From the NCBI RefSeq assembly GCF_011058255.1, contig NZ_JAALFH010000066.1, positions 62,001 to 126,000 of the forward strand: a stretch of 64,000 nucleotides of DNA, in the 5' to 3' direction. The translations under genes were made by a program, and so were the position numbers. Below, in pieces: positions 40,172-49,967 of the stretch (positions within the stretch are counted from its first letter, which is position 1; each line of letters opens with the position of its first letter). The DNA comes from Thioalkalivibrio sp. XN8. Lineage in GTDB: Bacteria > Pseudomonadota > Gammaproteobacteria > Steroidobacterales > XN24. The notes below the pieces were generated by a model, which saw only the letters and a program-made list of their open reading frames with translations, made no database searches and was not told the origin of the DNA.

Positions 40172-42334
40172 TCAGTCGATGGCGGAATAACCTAGGATAT
40201 CACTCTCGTAACGGCGCCTTGCACTCTGTCCGCCCAGGCCCTTGAACTCCACCTGGAGCCTGATGGCCGAGTCCGTGCTGCCGTCACGCCGGCTGACCTG
40301 CTCCGAAGCGGAGAGGCGGATGGCCCAGCAGCAGCTCTCGTACTGGACGCCGAGGACGCTGTCGACCGCGGTCTTGTCGCGGAGCGAGTACTCCAGCGCC
40401 GAGACGAAGCTCCAGCGGTCGGACAAGGGCCAGCCCGCGGAAAACGCCAGGTCCTCGAGCAGGTCCGGCCGGTAGCGGTAGGCGAGGTTGACGACGCGGT
40501 TCGGCGCGGGCTGGTACTGGACCCGGAATTGCGCCAGCCGCGTCGTGTCCGAGACGTTGTCCCACTGGTAGGCGACGTCCGCGTTCCAGTCGTTGAACAG
40601 CTCGAGACCCAGTTCCAGCACGATCGGCGAGCTTTCGGCCGTCTCCAGGCTTTCGCCGGGCAGCGTGACCTGAGGGTCATCGAAGTACCAGGCCTTGCCG
40701 ATGGCGGCGGTGAGGAACTCGCGGCCGGAGGCCGACTCGAGCAGGCGCGTGGTGACGCCGACGCTCAGCTGGTTGGTGTCGCCGAGCCGGTCGGCGCCGA
40801 GGTAGCGATTCGGGCGGAACAGCTGCACGTAGTTGAAGTCGGGGCGGCTGCTGTCGAACAGCGGCAATCCGTCCTGGTCCCGGAAGGGGATATAGGCGTA
40901 GAGCACCCGCGGCTCGAGTGTCTGCACGATGCGCCCGGAGGATGCCGAGCGCTCGAAGCGGAACCCGGAGTCCACGCTCAGGATCGGCGCGGCATAACCG
41001 AGGGATTCGTCCTGGCCGGGGTCGGGGGCGGTGAGGTAGTACTGCACCATCCGCAGCCGCGCCGACGGTCGCAGGAAAAAGCCCGGCGCCTCGAGCGGCA
41101 GGCTCAGTTCCGGCTCGAGCACCGCGCGGGCGCCCTCGGGCCCGACATCGCGGATGAAACTGGCCGCCTCGGTCTGCAGGCGCCAGTCCAGTCCCATCGG
41201 CCCGTCCAGCCAGAGGCCTTCGGCGACGATCTGGGGCAGCCGGGCATACGGCCGTTCCGCCTCGGGGATGTCGAGATCGAGGGTGCGGAAGTTCTGGGCC
41301 CGCGCTGTCACGCGCCAGATTTCGCCGGCATAGTCGGCCTGCACCAGCCGCTCGACATGCGTGCGGCTGGTGACCTGCGGGCTCTGGCCCAGGTCCTGGA
41401 AATAGTCGGTGTCCGAGACGTCCTCGATCTCTGCCCGTAACCGCCAGCCGTTGTCCAGCCGGGTCAGGTGCGAGAGGTGGAACCAGGTACGCGAATCGGA
41501 GGCGGCCGTGGCATTGTCCCGGTGCAGGTAGTCCAGCCGGATCGAGCCGCCGCTCTCGGGGGTGAGATAACGAAACTCGTTGCCGAGCTTGAGGCCCCGG
41601 TCGGACATCAGCGTGGGCGTCAGCAGGTGGTCGTAGTTCGGCGCCAGGTTGAAGTAGTAAGGCGCCCTGATCTCCAGTCCGCTGCGGGTGGACTGGCCGA
41701 ACTCGGGCGTGAGGAAGCCGCTCTTGCGGCGGTCGGACAGCGGGAAGGCGAGATAGGGCAGGTAGATCACCGGGGTGTCGAAGAAGCGCAGCTTGACGCC
41801 GGTCGCTTCGCCGATTTCGTCGCCCGTGTCGACGCGCAGCGTGTCGATCTCCAGCAGCCAGTCGGGTTCGTCCCCGGGACAGGTGGTGTAGGTCACGTCC
41901 TGCATGCGGACCCGGCCGTTGCGGCGCGCCCGGATGGTCTCGGCGCCGCCGCTCGCCGGCTGCGCCGGCAGGCGGTAACGGTTGCCGGTGAGCACCGCCG
42001 TACCTTCCGCCGGCAGGAATTCCAGGCGGTCGCTCTCGATCTCGATGCCGGGCTGGGTGAAACGGGCGCCTTCGACGGCCAGGATGCGGCCCGCTGCCCG
42101 GTCCCAGGTCGCACCTTCGGTCTCGAGGCGCTGGTTGCCACGGCGGAGCACCACGCCGCCCGAGAACACCGAGTCGCCGTCGGCCGTGAGGTCGGCGCGG
42201 TCCGCCGACACCTCGATCGGTCCGCCCTCGTCGAGCGGCTCGAAGTCGACCGGCTCCGGCACCGGGCAGACCGGCGCCGCGCCCAGCGGGGCGGCAGCGA
42301 GCAGGGCGACGATGAGGGCCAGAAGACGGGGCAT
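40172..42334 (-). CDS. lptD: LPS-assembly outer-membrane protein LptD
   Basis: 720 aa from the ATG at 42334, which begins a clear signal peptide (MPRLLALIVALLAAAPLGAA). LptD with LptE places lipopolysaccharide in the outer leaflet. The N-terminal OstA/LptA-like jellyroll (about 40-160) precedes the 26-strand barrel. The cysteines needed for disulfide maturation are present: Cys23, Cys152 (YTTCPGDEPDW) and the pair Cys668-Cys669 (ESCCWAIRLS). ERPYARLPQIV and RNDFNYV-like barrel boxes fit the family. It heads the operon lptD-surA-pdxA-rsmA. Confidence 0.95.
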   Translation of the reverse strand: MPRLLALIVALLAAAPLGAAPVCPVPEPVDFEPLDEGGPIEVSADRADLTADGDSVFSGGVVLRRGNQRLETEGATWDRAAGRILAVEGARFTQPGIEIESDRLEFLPAEGTAVLTGNRYRLPAQPASGGAETIRARRNGRVRMQDVTYTTCPGDEPDWLLEIDTLRVDTGDEIGEATGVKLRFFDTPVIYLPYLAFPLSDRRKSGFLTPEFGQSTRSGLEIRAPYYFNLAPNYDHLLTPTLMSDRGLKLGNEFRYLTPESGGSIRLDYLHRDNATAASDSRTWFHLSHLTRLDNGWRLRAEIEDVSDTDYFQDLGQSPQVTSRTHVERLVQADYAGEIWRVTARAQNFRTLDLDIPEAERPYARLPQIVAEGLWLDGPMGLDWRLQTEAASFIRDVGPEGARAVLEPELSLPLEAPGFFLRPSARLRMVQYYLTAPDPGQDESLGYAAPILSVDSGFRFERSASSGRIVQTLEPRVLYAYIPFRDQDGLPLFDSSRPDFNYVQLFRPNRYLGADRLGDTNQLSVGVTTRLLESASGREFLTAAIGKAWYFDDPQVTLPGESLETAESSPIVLELGLELFNDWNADVAYQWDNVSDTTRLAQFRVQYQPAPNRVVNLAYRYRPDLLEDLAFSAGWPLSDRWSFVSALEYSLRDKTAVDSVLGVQYESCCWAIRLSASEQVSRRDGSTDSAIRLQVEFKGLGGQSARRRYESDILGYSAID

Positions 42335-42410
42335 CAGGCTTTCCGGGAGTGACTCGCTAACATGGCATACTGGCCGCGCAAGCTGCAATTTTGCCGATGG
42401 GGGCTACTTC
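42335..42410. promoter_or_regulatory. Divergent intergenic region lptD / murU
   Basis: These 76 bases must carry the promoters of lptD (-) and murU (+). Nothing matches a strong sigma-70 or envelope-stress sigma-E box on either strand to my eye. GGGGG at 42399-42403 is a likely ribosome binding site for the TTG start of murU. Confidence 0.4.
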
Positions 42411-43076
42411 TTGAAAGCGATGGTGCTGGCGGCCGGGCGCGGCGAGCGCATGCGCCCGCTGACTGACCGCATGCCGAAGCCGCTGCTGCCGGTCGGCGGC
42501 CAGCCGCTCGTCGCTTACCAGTTGCAGATTCTCGCCGCGGCGGGCTGCCGCGACATCGTCATGAATTGTGCGTGGCAGGCCGAGGCGCTGCAGGCCGAAC
42601 TCGGGGACGGAAGCCGCTGGGGCGTCTGCATCCGCTATTCCCCGGAGCCGTGGCCGGCGCTCGAGACTGGCGGCGGCGTCTGCCATGCGCTCCCGTTGCT
42701 CGGGCCGGACCCGTTCCTGCTGGTGAACGGCGACGTGTACTGCGAGTGGTCGCCGGGTGAGCTGGCGCTGGCGTCCGGGATGCTGGCGCAACTCCTGCTG
42801 GTGCCTAACCCACCGCATCATCCGGCGGGTGATTTCGGCCTCGCTGGCGGCCTGGTGCGGCCGGATGCCCCGGAACGCTACACCTACAGCGGCATCGCGC
42901 TGCTGGACCCCGCCCTGTTCGCCGGCTGCCGCCCCGGGCGGTTTCCCCTGGCGCCGCTGCTGGTCGCGGCCGCGCGGCAGGGGAAGGTCGGCGGCGTGCT
43001 GCACAGCGGTACCTGGCTCGACGTCGGGACGCCGGAACGGCTCTACGCGCTGCAGGCCAGGCTGGGAGAAGCCTGA
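42411..43076 (+). CDS. murU: N-acetylmuramate-1-phosphate uridylyltransferase-like nucleotidyltransferase
   Basis: 221 aa from a TTG at 42411; this start gives (M)[18 protein letters not shown], the exact family N-terminus. MurU makes UDP-MurNAc from MurNAc-1-phosphate in the peptidoglycan recycling route of many Gram-negatives. [31 protein letters not shown] and [10 protein letters not shown] are nucleotidyltransferase boxes. In Pseudomonas the kinase gene amgK precedes murU next to lptD; here no kinase gene fits between lptD and murU. A related sugar-1-phosphate transferase cannot be excluded. The 3' end overlaps lipB tail to tail by 34 bases. Confidence 0.85.
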   Translation: MKAMVLAAGRGERMRPLTDRMPKPLLPVGGQPLVAYQLQILAAAGCRDIVMNCAWQAEALQAELGDGSRWGVCIRYSPEPWPALETGGGVCHALPLLGPDPFLLVNGDVYCEWSPGELALASGMLAQLLLVPNPPHHPAGDFGLAGGLVRPDAPERYTYSGIALLDPALFAGCRPGRFPLAPLLVAAARQGKVGGVLHSGTWLDVGTPERLYALQARLGEA

Positions 43077-43681
43077 GCCAGCTCGTCCAGCAGCGCGCTT
43101 TCGAGGTCCGCGGCCACCGCTGCCAGCGGCCGCTCGACCCCGAGCTCGGCCAGCTGGGTGACCTCGAGGCCGCGGTAGCCGCAGGGATTGATGCGCCCGA
43201 ACGGCTCGAGATCCATGGCCACGTTCAGCGCCAGGCCGTGGTAGGTGCAGTTGCGCCGCACCCGCAGGCCGATGCTGGCCACTTTCCGTCCCTCGACGTA
43301 GACGCCGGGAGCATTCCGGTCGCCGACGGCCTCGATGCCGTAGCTCGCCAGGCAGCGGATGACCGCCCGCTCCAGCACGCAGACCAGGGCCCGGACGCCG
43401 AGCCCGCTGCGACCGAGGTCCAGCAGCGGGTAGACCACGAGTTGGCCCGGCCCGTGGTAAGTCACCTGGCCGCCGCGATCGACCTGCACCACGGGAATGT
43501 CGCCGGGCGCCAGCAGGTGCTCGCGACTGCCGTTCAGGCCCAGGGTAAACACCGGCGGATGCTGCAGGATCCAGATTTCGTCTGCCTGCTCGGGGCCGCG
43601 GTTTTCCGCCAGCGCCTGCATGCGGCGCCAGGTCGGCTCATACTCGACCAGGCCGAGGCGGCGGACCACGGGACCCTGCAT
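43043..43681 (-). CDS. lipB: Octanoyltransferase LipB
   Basis: 212 aa. It moves octanoyl from acyl carrier protein to lipoyl domains, the first step of lipoate synthesis. [57 protein letters not shown] (catalytic Lys) and [17 protein letters not shown] (catalytic Cys) are diagnostic. It follows ybeD immediately: its ATG shares one base with the ybeD stop. Confidence 0.97.
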   Translation of the reverse strand: MQGPVVRRLGLVEYEPTWRRMQALAENRGPEQADEIWILQHPPVFTLGLNGSREHLLAPGDIPVVQVDRGGQVTYHGPGQLVVYPLLDLGRSGLGVRALVCVLERAVIRCLASYGIEAVGDRNAPGVYVEGRKVASIGLRVRRNCTYHGLALNVAMDLEPFGRINPCGYRGLEVTQLAELGVERPLAAVAADLESALLDELAQASPSLACSA

Positions 43682-43944
43682 CAGAGCACCATCAGGACGC
43701 GCTCGTGCGCGCTCAGCGTTTCGTAGACGGCGTCGAGCTGGGCCTTGCTCTCGGCGCGCAGCATGACCGTCAGGGCGACGAAATTCCCGTCCCGGCTGAG
43801 CCGCCGGCCGACGCGTTCGGCGGGAACCGGCCCGGTATGCGGGGCCAGCAGCTCGAGCACGAGGGCCTGGAAATCCTCCGCCTCGCGCCCCATCACCTTG
43901 ACGGGAAAGTCGCAGGGGAATTCCAGCAGGGTGTCCTCGCTCAT
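43681..43944 (-). CDS. ybeD: YbeD/DUF493 family protein
   Basis: 87 aa. [20 protein letters not shown] at the N-terminus and the [18 protein letters not shown] strand are typical of this small ACT-like ferredoxin-fold family, which sits between dacA and lipB in many Gammaproteobacteria. Its role is not settled; a link to lipoate metabolism has been proposed from this linkage. ATG at 43944 overlaps the dacA stop (ATGA). Confidence 0.92.
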   Translation of the reverse strand: MSEDTLLEFPCDFPVKVMGREAEDFQALVLELLAPHTGPVPAERVGRRLSRDGNFVALTVMLRAESKAQLDAVYETLSAHERVLMVL

Positions 43945-45092
43945 TCGAGCCACAGCTGGATCGAATGGAGGGCGCGCGTCAGCAGGCCGGCTTCGGCCAC
44001 GCTGGCGAGCGGATAGAGCGGGCGCTCGACGAGCGGCTCGCCTTCCAGGCTGAGACGCAGCCGGCCGACGGAGGTCTCCGGCGCCACCGGGGCGAGCAGC
44101 GGGGACTGCAGTTCCAGGGACGCTTCCAGCAGCTCGTAGCGGCCGCGCGGCAGGGTGACCCAGAGATCCTCCGTGAGGCCGAGCCCCAGCTCGTCGAGCT
44201 CGCCCTTCCACAGCCGGGTGGTGGTGACGGGCTGGCCGGCCGCGTAGATGCGGTGGCTTTCGTAGAAGCGGAACCCCCAGTTCAGCAGCGCCTGGGTGGC
44301 GTCCGCGCGGGCCTTGTCGCTGTTGGTGCCCAGCAGGACCGAGATCAGCCGCATGTCGCCGCGCCTGGCCGAGGACACCAGGCAATAGCCCGCGGCATCG
44401 GTCATGCCGGTCTTGATGCCGTCGACCGTGGGGTCCCGCCACAGCATCTTGTTGCGGTTGCGCTGGGTGATCTCGTTGAAGGTGAACTCGCGCTCGGAGT
44501 AGAGCGAATAGAATTCCGGGAACTCGCGGATGATCGCCGCGGCCAGCAGCGCGATGTCGCGCGCGGAGCTGTAGTGATCCTCGGCCGGCAGGCCCGTGGC
44601 GTTGCGGAAGTTGGTGTTCTGCATGCCGAGCCGCCGGGCGTACTCGTTCATCAGCTCGGCAAAGGCGGCCTCTGAACCGGCGGTGAACTCCGCCAGCGCC
44701 ACCGAGGCGTCGTTGCCCGACTGGATGATCATGCCGCGGATCAGGTCGCCGATGCTGACCCGCGTGCCCACCTCGATGAACATGCGGGAGCCGCCGGTGC
44801 GCCAGGCGCGCTCGCTCACCGTCACCATGTCGTCCAGCGCCATCTGGCCCTTGCGCAGCTCCGAGAACACGGCGTACGCCGTCATCAGCTTGGTGATGCT
44901 CGCCGGGTCCAGCCGTGCGTCCGCGTCGTCCTCCGAGAGCACGGCGCCCGAGTTGAAATCGACCAGGATGTGGGCCGCCGCACCCACGGCCGGCGCGGCG
45001 GGCACCGGGGGCAGCGCGGCATCCTGCGCCGCGGCTGGCTGGGAGATCTGGAGGCAGGCAAAGGCGAGACCGAGAGCGATTATCAGGCGCAT
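43941..45092 (-). CDS. dacA: D-alanyl-D-alanine carboxypeptidase (PBP5/6 type)
   Basis: 383 aa. It removes the terminal D-Ala of pentapeptide stems in the periplasm. Signal peptide about 1-22 (ending AAA/QDA), active-site Ser65-x-x-Lys68 in DPASITKLM, Ser125-Gly-Asn127 in QSGNDAS and Lys227-Thr-Gly in [13 protein letters not shown]. The C-terminal beta domain ends in a short amphipathic helix ([13 protein letters not shown]) that should bind the inner membrane. It lies 74 bases downstream of rlpA and is coupled to ybeD. Confidence 0.96.
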   Translation of the reverse strand: MRLIIALGLAFACLQISQPAAAQDAALPPVPAAPAVGAAAHILVDFNSGAVLSEDDADARLDPASITKLMTAYAVFSELRKGQMALDDMVTVSERAWRTGGSRMFIEVGTRVSIGDLIRGMIIQSGNDASVALAEFTAGSEAAFAELMNEYARRLGMQNTNFRNATGLPAEDHYSSARDIALLAAAIIREFPEFYSLYSEREFTFNEITQRNRNKMLWRDPTVDGIKTGMTDAAGYCLVSSARRGDMRLISVLLGTNSDKARADATQALLNWGFRFYESHRIYAAGQPVTTTRLWKGELDELGLGLTEDLWVTLPRGRYELLEASLELQSPLLAPVAPETSVGRLRLSLEGEPLVERPLYPLASVAEAGLLTRALHSIQLWLE

Positions 45093-45118
45093 GGATTCCT
45101 TGGGCGGCGTCGAGCCGG

Positions 45119-45139
45119 CGGGCTGTGGACAACAGCCCG
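45119..45139. other. Hairpin in the rlpA-dacA gap
   Basis: CGGGCTGT and ACAGCCCG are perfect 8-base arms around a 5-base loop (GGACA), in the 74-base gap between rlpA and dacA. No T-run follows on the - strand, so it is not a standard terminator. It could be an RNA processing or stability element between the two parts of this operon. Confidence 0.4.
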
Positions 45140-45166
45140 GAATGTTACACCGTCAGGCGCCGGGGG

Positions 45167-45976
45167 TCAGTCGGCGGCGAGATGGGCGTCGTCGAAGCCG
45201 AGCGCGCGCACCCGGGCCAGCATGCCCTCGATTTCGTCGACGCTGGCCAGCGGGCCGATGCGCACGCGATAGATGGTCTGCAGGCGCCGCCGCTCCTGCC
45301 GGGTCACGACCTCGCCGATCCCGTGCTCGGCCAGCCGGGCCTCGAGGCGCGCCGCGTTGTCGGCGTCGCTGAAGGCCCCGACCTGCAGCCAGACCGGGCC
45401 GGCCACGGCCGTCGCGGTGGCGGCCGGCTTCCCGGCCGGCGCGGTCGCCGCCGTGGTCCCCGGCCCGACGATTTCAACGTCGACCAGCGCCGTGCCTTCC
45501 TCCTGCATCCCGAGCCGCACGGCGGCGGCGTAGGACAGGTCGATGATCCGCTCGCCGATGAAGGGCCCGCGGTCGTTGACCCGCACGATGACGCTGCGCC
45601 CGTTGCCGAGGTGGGTGACCCGCACGTAGCTCGGCAGCGGCAGGGTCTTGTGGGCCGCGGTCATGGCGTACATGTCGTAGGGCTCGCCGCTCGAGGTGAG
45701 GCGGCCGTGGAACTTGGTGCCGTACCAGCTGGCGACGCCCCGCTCGCGGTAGCCGGCGGCGTCGTTCATCACGTAGTAGCGCCGCCCCATGACTTCGTAG
45801 ACCGGCGGGTTGCCGCGCCTGCTGCGGGGCTCCGCCTGCGGCACGGCGTCGGGGATATTGCTCACGTCGCGGGGGCGCGCCGGCGCCGAGTCCTGGTCGC
45901 CGGGCGGCGTGGCGCAGCCCGCGAAGAGGAGTAACGGCGCCAGGGCGAGCAGCCACCGGCGCCGCTCAGGCCCCAT
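45167..45976 (-). CDS. rlpA: RlpA septal lytic transglycosylase, lipoprotein
   Basis: 269 aa. RlpA cuts denuded glycan strands at the septum. Lipobox LLFAGC places the lipidated Cys at 21. The double-psi barrel (about 75-165) has RGVASWYGTKFHGRLTSSGE, MTAAHKTLPLPSYVRV and VRVNDRGPFIGERIIDLS. A C-terminal SPOR domain (about 193-265, VWLQVGAFSDADNA to GFDDAHLA) would target denuded peptidoglycan. The start lies 11 bases inside the 3' end of mltB. Confidence 0.95.
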   Translation of the reverse strand: MGPERRRWLLALAPLLLFAGCATPPGDQDSAPARPRDVSNIPDAVPQAEPRSRRGNPPVYEVMGRRYYVMNDAAGYRERGVASWYGTKFHGRLTSSGEPYDMYAMTAAHKTLPLPSYVRVTHLGNGRSVIVRVNDRGPFIGERIIDLSYAAAVRLGMQEEGTALVDVEIVGPGTTAATAPAGKPAATATAVAGPVWLQVGAFSDADNAARLEARLAEHGIGEVVTRQERRRLQTIYRVRIGPLASVDEIEGMLARVRALGFDDAHLAAD

Positions 45977-46979
45977 CCGCGCCCTCCGCGGCGGCGCGCA
46001 CGGCCTGCCCGAGCTCGTACACTGCGAGGGCGTACATCACGCTGCGGTTGTAACGCGTGATGACGTAGAAATTGTGGAAGCCGGCCCAGTAGGCCGGGCC
46101 GGATTCCTGCTCCAGGGCGAACAGTCCGGCGGGCGCGGCGGGATCGGCCGGCGCCGGGCCGGCCAGGCCGAGGCCTGCCTGCCAGAGTTCGCCGACGGTG
46201 GTCTTCGGCGCCAGGCCCCGGTCGGCGAGGGCGGCGGGGTCGCTGCCGCCCGTCACCACGGGCGCGACCACCGGCTCCCCGGGACGCCAGCCGTGGACGC
46301 GCAGGTAATTGGCGACGCTGGCCAGGATGTCTTCCTTGCTCTCCCACAGGTCGATCCGGCCGTCCGCATCGCCGTCCACGGCATAGGCGCGGTAGCTGGA
46401 GGGGATGAACTGGGGCAGCCCCATGGCCCCGGCATAGGAGCCGACGGGGCCGTCGGTGGCAAAGCCCTGCTCCCCGGCCAGCACCAGGAACTCTTCCAGC
46501 TCGCGGCTGAAGAAGGCGCTGCGCGGCGGGTATTCGAAGGCCAGCGTGGCCAGCGCATCGAGCACCCGGTGGCGGCCGATGATGCGGCCGTAGTAGGTCT
46601 CGACCCCGATGATCCCCAGCATCAGCTCCGCCGGCACCCCGGACTCGGCCGCGATGCGGTCGATCCGCTCGCGGTGTTCTTGCCAGAAGGCGGCGCCGGC
46701 GGCGATGCGCTCCTCCGTCAGGAAGATGCGGCGGTACTCGTACCAGGGCTTGACGCGCTCGGCCGGGCGGCTGATGGCGTCGATGATGGACTGCTGGACG
46801 CGAGCCTCGAGCAGCACGGCCCGGACGTCCTCGGCGGCCAGCCCGTGGCGTTCCTGCACGCCGGCGATGAAAGCGCGCACGTCCTCGCGGTCCGGGTCGA
46901 GCGGGCGGCCGGCGTCGTTGGCCAAGACGGGCGCCGCCGTCAGGCCGATGCAGCAAAGCAGGGGCAGTAAGCGGTTCAC
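45966..46979 (-). CDS. mltB: Membrane-bound lytic murein transglycosylase B
   Basis: 337 aa from a GTG at 46979 that overlaps the rodA stop by two bases and gives a signal peptide (VNRLLPLLCCIGLTAAPVLA). The two Cys at 9-10 lie inside the hydrophobic core and do not form a clear lipobox, so it may be soluble in the periplasm. Catalytic Glu127 is in GIIGVETYYGR; SYAGAMGLPQFIPSSYRAYA and DLWESKEDILASVANYL are SLT family 3 boxes. Confidence 0.94.
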   Translation of the reverse strand: MNRLLPLLCCIGLTAAPVLANDAGRPLDPDREDVRAFIAGVQERHGLAAEDVRAVLLEARVQQSIIDAISRPAERVKPWYEYRRIFLTEERIAAGAAFWQEHRERIDRIAAESGVPAELMLGIIGVETYYGRIIGRHRVLDALATLAFEYPPRSAFFSRELEEFLVLAGEQGFATDGPVGSYAGAMGLPQFIPSSYRAYAVDGDADGRIDLWESKEDILASVANYLRVHGWRPGEPVVAPVVTGGSDPAALADRGLAPKTTVGELWQAGLGLAGPAPADPAAPAGLFALEQESGPAYWAGFHNFYVITRYNRSVMYALAVYELGQAVRAAAEGADGA

Positions 46980-48109
46980 CTGGCGAGCAAGTTCCGATGG
47001 CCGTGAATGGACATGAGCATACCGAAACCCGCCATGAGGGTCACCATCGAGGTGCCGCCGTAGCTGACCAGCGGCAGCGGCACGCCGACCACCGGCAGCA
47101 GGCCCGTGACCATGCCGGTGTTGACGAAGACGTAGACGAAGAAAGTCAGGCTGATGCTGCCCGCCAGCAGCCGGCTGAAGGTGTCCTGGGCCTGCAGGGC
47201 GATGAACAGGCCGCGACCCACCACTACCAGGTAGCCGACCAGCAGCAGGCCAAGGCCGAGCAGCCCGAACTCTTCGCCGAGCACCGCGAAAATGAAGTCG
47301 GTGGAGCGCTCCGGCAGGAACTCCAGCTGCGCCTGGCTGCCGTTGCCCCAGCCCTTGCCGAACAGCCCGCCCGAGCCGATGGCGATCTTCGACTGGATGA
47401 TGTGGTAGCCGGAGCCCAGCGGATCCGATTCCGGCTGCAGGAAAGTCAGCACGCGGCGGCGCTGGTAGTCGTGCATGAAGTGCCAGAGCACCGGTGCCAG
47501 CACCGCGGCGACCGCGCCGAGCAGCAGGATCATGCGGACCCGCAGGCCGCCGAGCAGCACCACCAGGATTCCGGCGCTGGCGACCAGCAGGGCGGTGCCC
47601 AGGTCGGGCTGGCGGGCGATCAGGACGGCGGGCACCGCCACCACTACCACCACCAGCGCCAGTTCGCCCAGCCGCGGCGGCAGGGGCCGGTCGTGCAGGT
47701 ACCAGGCGGCCATCATCGGGACCGCGAGCTTCATCAGCTCCGAGGGCTGGAACCGCACCACGCCGAGGTCGAGCCAGCGCTGCGCCCCCTTGCCGACGTC
47801 GCCGACCAGCAGCACGGCGACCAGCAGGGCCAGGCCGAGCGCGAACAGCCACGGCGACCAGAGGCGCAGCATTTTCGGCGGCACCTGGGCCACCACCAGC
47901 ATCACGCCGAAGGCGACGCCGAGGCGCACCAGCTGGCGTACGAGCAGCCCCGGCTCCTGGCCACCGGCGCTCCATAGCACCACCAGGCCGAAGGCGGCGA
48001 TGGCCGCCAGCCCCAGCAGCAGCGGGGCGTCGAGCTTCAGGGCGGCCAGCAGGCGGGCCCCGAGGCCCAGGCTGTGGCGTTCGCCGAACACCGATGAGGA
48101 CACGGCCAT
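46976..48109 (-). CDS. rodA: Peptidoglycan glycosyltransferase RodA
   Basis: 377 aa SEDS-family membrane protein with about ten hydrophobic segments. It polymerises lipid II in the elongasome together with PBP2. WLDLGVVRFQPSELMKL, QPDLGTALLV, QSKIAIGSGGLFGKGWG (the family's GGL..G loop), LPERSTDFIFAVLGEEFG and the final VPLPLVSYGGTSMVTLMAGFG are conserved boxes. The start is one base after the mrdA stop. Confidence 0.97.
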   Translation of the reverse strand: MAVSSSVFGERHSLGLGARLLAALKLDAPLLLGLAAIAAFGLVVLWSAGGQEPGLLVRQLVRLGVAFGVMLVVAQVPPKMLRLWSPWLFALGLALLVAVLLVGDVGKGAQRWLDLGVVRFQPSELMKLAVPMMAAWYLHDRPLPPRLGELALVVVVVAVPAVLIARQPDLGTALLVASAGILVVLLGGLRVRMILLLGAVAAVLAPVLWHFMHDYQRRRVLTFLQPESDPLGSGYHIIQSKIAIGSGGLFGKGWGNGSQAQLEFLPERSTDFIFAVLGEEFGLLGLGLLLVGYLVVVGRGLFIALQAQDTFSRLLAGSISLTFFVYVFVNTGMVTGLLPVVGVPLPLVSYGGTSMVTLMAGFGMLMSIHGHRNLLAR

Positions 48110-48110
48110 G

Positions 48111-49967
48111 TCAGTCTGCCTCGCGCGCCAGCCAGTTATCGATCAGTGCCCGCGCCACCGGCGCGGCCGCGGCGCTGCCGCTGGCGCCGTTCTCCACCAG
48201 CACCGCGATCGCAATGCGGGGATTCTCCGCCGGTGCGAAGGCGATGAACAGGGCATGGGGACGATGCCGCTCGTCGGTGGTTTCCTCGTCGTACTCCTCG
48301 CCCTGGGCGATCCCGACCACCTGGGCCGTGCCGGTCTTGCCGGCGATGGTCCACGGCGAGTCGAGGCCGATGGCGCGGGCCGTGCCACGTTCGCCATGCA
48401 CCACGGCGACCATGGAATCGATCGCTTCCTCGACCTGGGCGGGATCCAGCGCCAGGGCCGGCAGCGGCCGGGACGCCGCTGGTTCGAGCTGGCCGGTGAC
48501 GGGGTTCTCTACCCCGGCCAGCAGTGTCGGCACGAAACCGCGCCCCCGGTTGGCCAGGATCGCCGTCGCGTGCGCCAGCTGCAGGGGCGTGGCCAGCATG
48601 TAGCCCTGGCCGATGCCGGTGATCACGGTTTCGCCCGGGAACCAGACCTGGTCCTGCGGCCGGCGGAACGCGGTGCGTTTCCAGTCGCGCGAGGGCAACA
48701 GCCCGTCGAGCTCGCCCGGGATGTCGATGCCGGTGGGGGCGCCGAGGCCGAACAGGGCGAGAAAGTCGTGCATCCGGTCGATGCCCAGCGTCACGGCGAG
48801 GCGGTAGAAGTAGACGTCGCAGGACTGGGCCACGGACTGCTCCAGGTCGACCGTGCCATGGCCCTCGCGCTTCCAGTCCCGATAGCGGTGCGAATGGTTC
48901 GGCAGGCTGAACCAGCCCGGACAGTACACGGTGTCCTGCGGCACGGTCACGCCGTAGTGCAGGCCGGCCAGTCCGAGCATCGGCTTGATGGTCGAGCCTG
49001 GCGGGTACTGGCCGCGCAGGGCACGGTTGAACAGCGGCTGGTCCCGGTCCTCCTGCAGCTCGCGGTAGCGCGCGCTGGAGAGGCCCATGCTGAACAGGTT
49101 GGGGTCGAAAGCGGGCATGCTCGCCAGCGCCAGCACCTGGCCGTTGCGCGGGTCCAGCGCCACCACCGACCCCCGCCGCTCACCGAGCTGTGCTTCCGCC
49201 AGGGCCTGCAGTTCCAGGTCCAGCGTGAGATAGACGTTGCGGCCCGGCACCGCATCGTTGCGCTCCAGTTCCTGCAGCGTCCGGCCCTGGGCATTCACCA
49301 GCAGCTGGCGGAAGCCCGTGGTGCCGTGGAGCAGGTCCTCCCACGCGCGCTCGGCGCCGATCTTCCCGGTCTGCGCGGTGCCGGCATAGTTGGCCCCTTC
49401 GAGGCGCTGCAGGTCGGCCTCGCTCACGGCCCCCACATAGCCGATGGCATGGGCCGCCGCCGGCCCCAGCGGGTACTGGCGCGCCAGGCGGGCCTGGATG
49501 TCCACCCCCGGAAAGCGGGGGCGGTGCACGGCGAAGCGGCCGGCTTCCTCGTCGCTCAGGCGGGCGCGCAGCACAGTCGGCTCGAAGCGCCGCTGGCTCC
49601 GGATCTGGCCCTGGATCCGGGGCAGGTCCTCGGCCCGCACCAGGCCGAGCGCCTGCAGGTCGGCCAGCGTTTGCTCCAGGTCCTTGACCTGCTCGGGAAT
49701 CAGCTCGAGCTGGTACACGGGGCGGTTCTCCGCCAGCGCGCGCCCGGCGCGGTCGAACAGCAGGCCGCGCACCGGCGGCACCGGCTCGAGCCGCACGCGG
49801 TTGCCCTGCGACAGCCGGCTGAAGTGCTCGAAATGGACTACCTGCAGGTCGACCAGCCGGTACATCAGCAGCCCGGCCAGCAGGGTCACCACGATCGCCG
49901 CCGCGACGACCCGGCCGAGGAACATGCGCTGCTCGCGCCAGTGGTCCTTCAGCCGGTGGATGCTCAT
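48111..49967 (-). CDS. mrdA: Penicillin-binding protein 2 (elongation transpeptidase)
   Basis: 618 aa from the ATG at 49967. Class B PBP: cytoplasmic start, one membrane helix (about 18-36), dimerisation domain with PVPPVRGLLFDRAGRALAEN, and transpeptidase domain with Ser325-x-x-Lys328 (PPGSTIKPM), Ser382-Cys-Asp384 (AQSCDVYFYRL) and Lys545-Thr-Gly (IAGKTGTAQ). Works with RodA in side-wall synthesis. The start overlaps the mreD stop (ATGA). Confidence 0.97.
   Translation of the reverse strand: MSIHRLKDHWREQRMFLGRVVAAAIVVTLLAGLLMYRLVDLQVVHFEHFSRLSQGNRVRLEPVPPVRGLLFDRAGRALAENRPVYQLELIPEQVKDLEQTLADLQALGLVRAEDLPRIQGQIRSQRRFEPTVLRARLSDEEAGRFAVHRPRFPGVDIQARLARQYPLGPAAAHAIGYVGAVSEADLQRLEGANYAGTAQTGKIGAERAWEDLLHGTTGFRQLLVNAQGRTLQELERNDAVPGRNVYLTLDLELQALAEAQLGERRGSVVALDPRNGQVLALASMPAFDPNLFSMGLSSARYRELQEDRDQPLFNRALRGQYPPGSTIKPMLGLAGLHYGVTVPQDTVYCPGWFSLPNHSHRYRDWKREGHGTVDLEQSVAQSCDVYFYRLAVTLGIDRMHDFLALFGLGAPTGIDIPGELDGLLPSRDWKRTAFRRPQDQVWFPGETVITGIGQGYMLATPLQLAHATAILANRGRGFVPTLLAGVENPVTGQLEPAASRPLPALALDPAQVEEAIDSMVAVVHGERGTARAIGLDSPWTIAGKTGTAQVVGIAQGEEYDEETTDERHRPHALFIAFAPAENPRIAIAVLVENGASGSAAAAPVARALIDNWLAREAD

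Noticed and set aside
45119-45139. Intrinsic terminator between rlpA and dacA
   Set aside because: The stem is good, but no T-run follows on the - strand, and the two genes belong to the same function group with a short gap.
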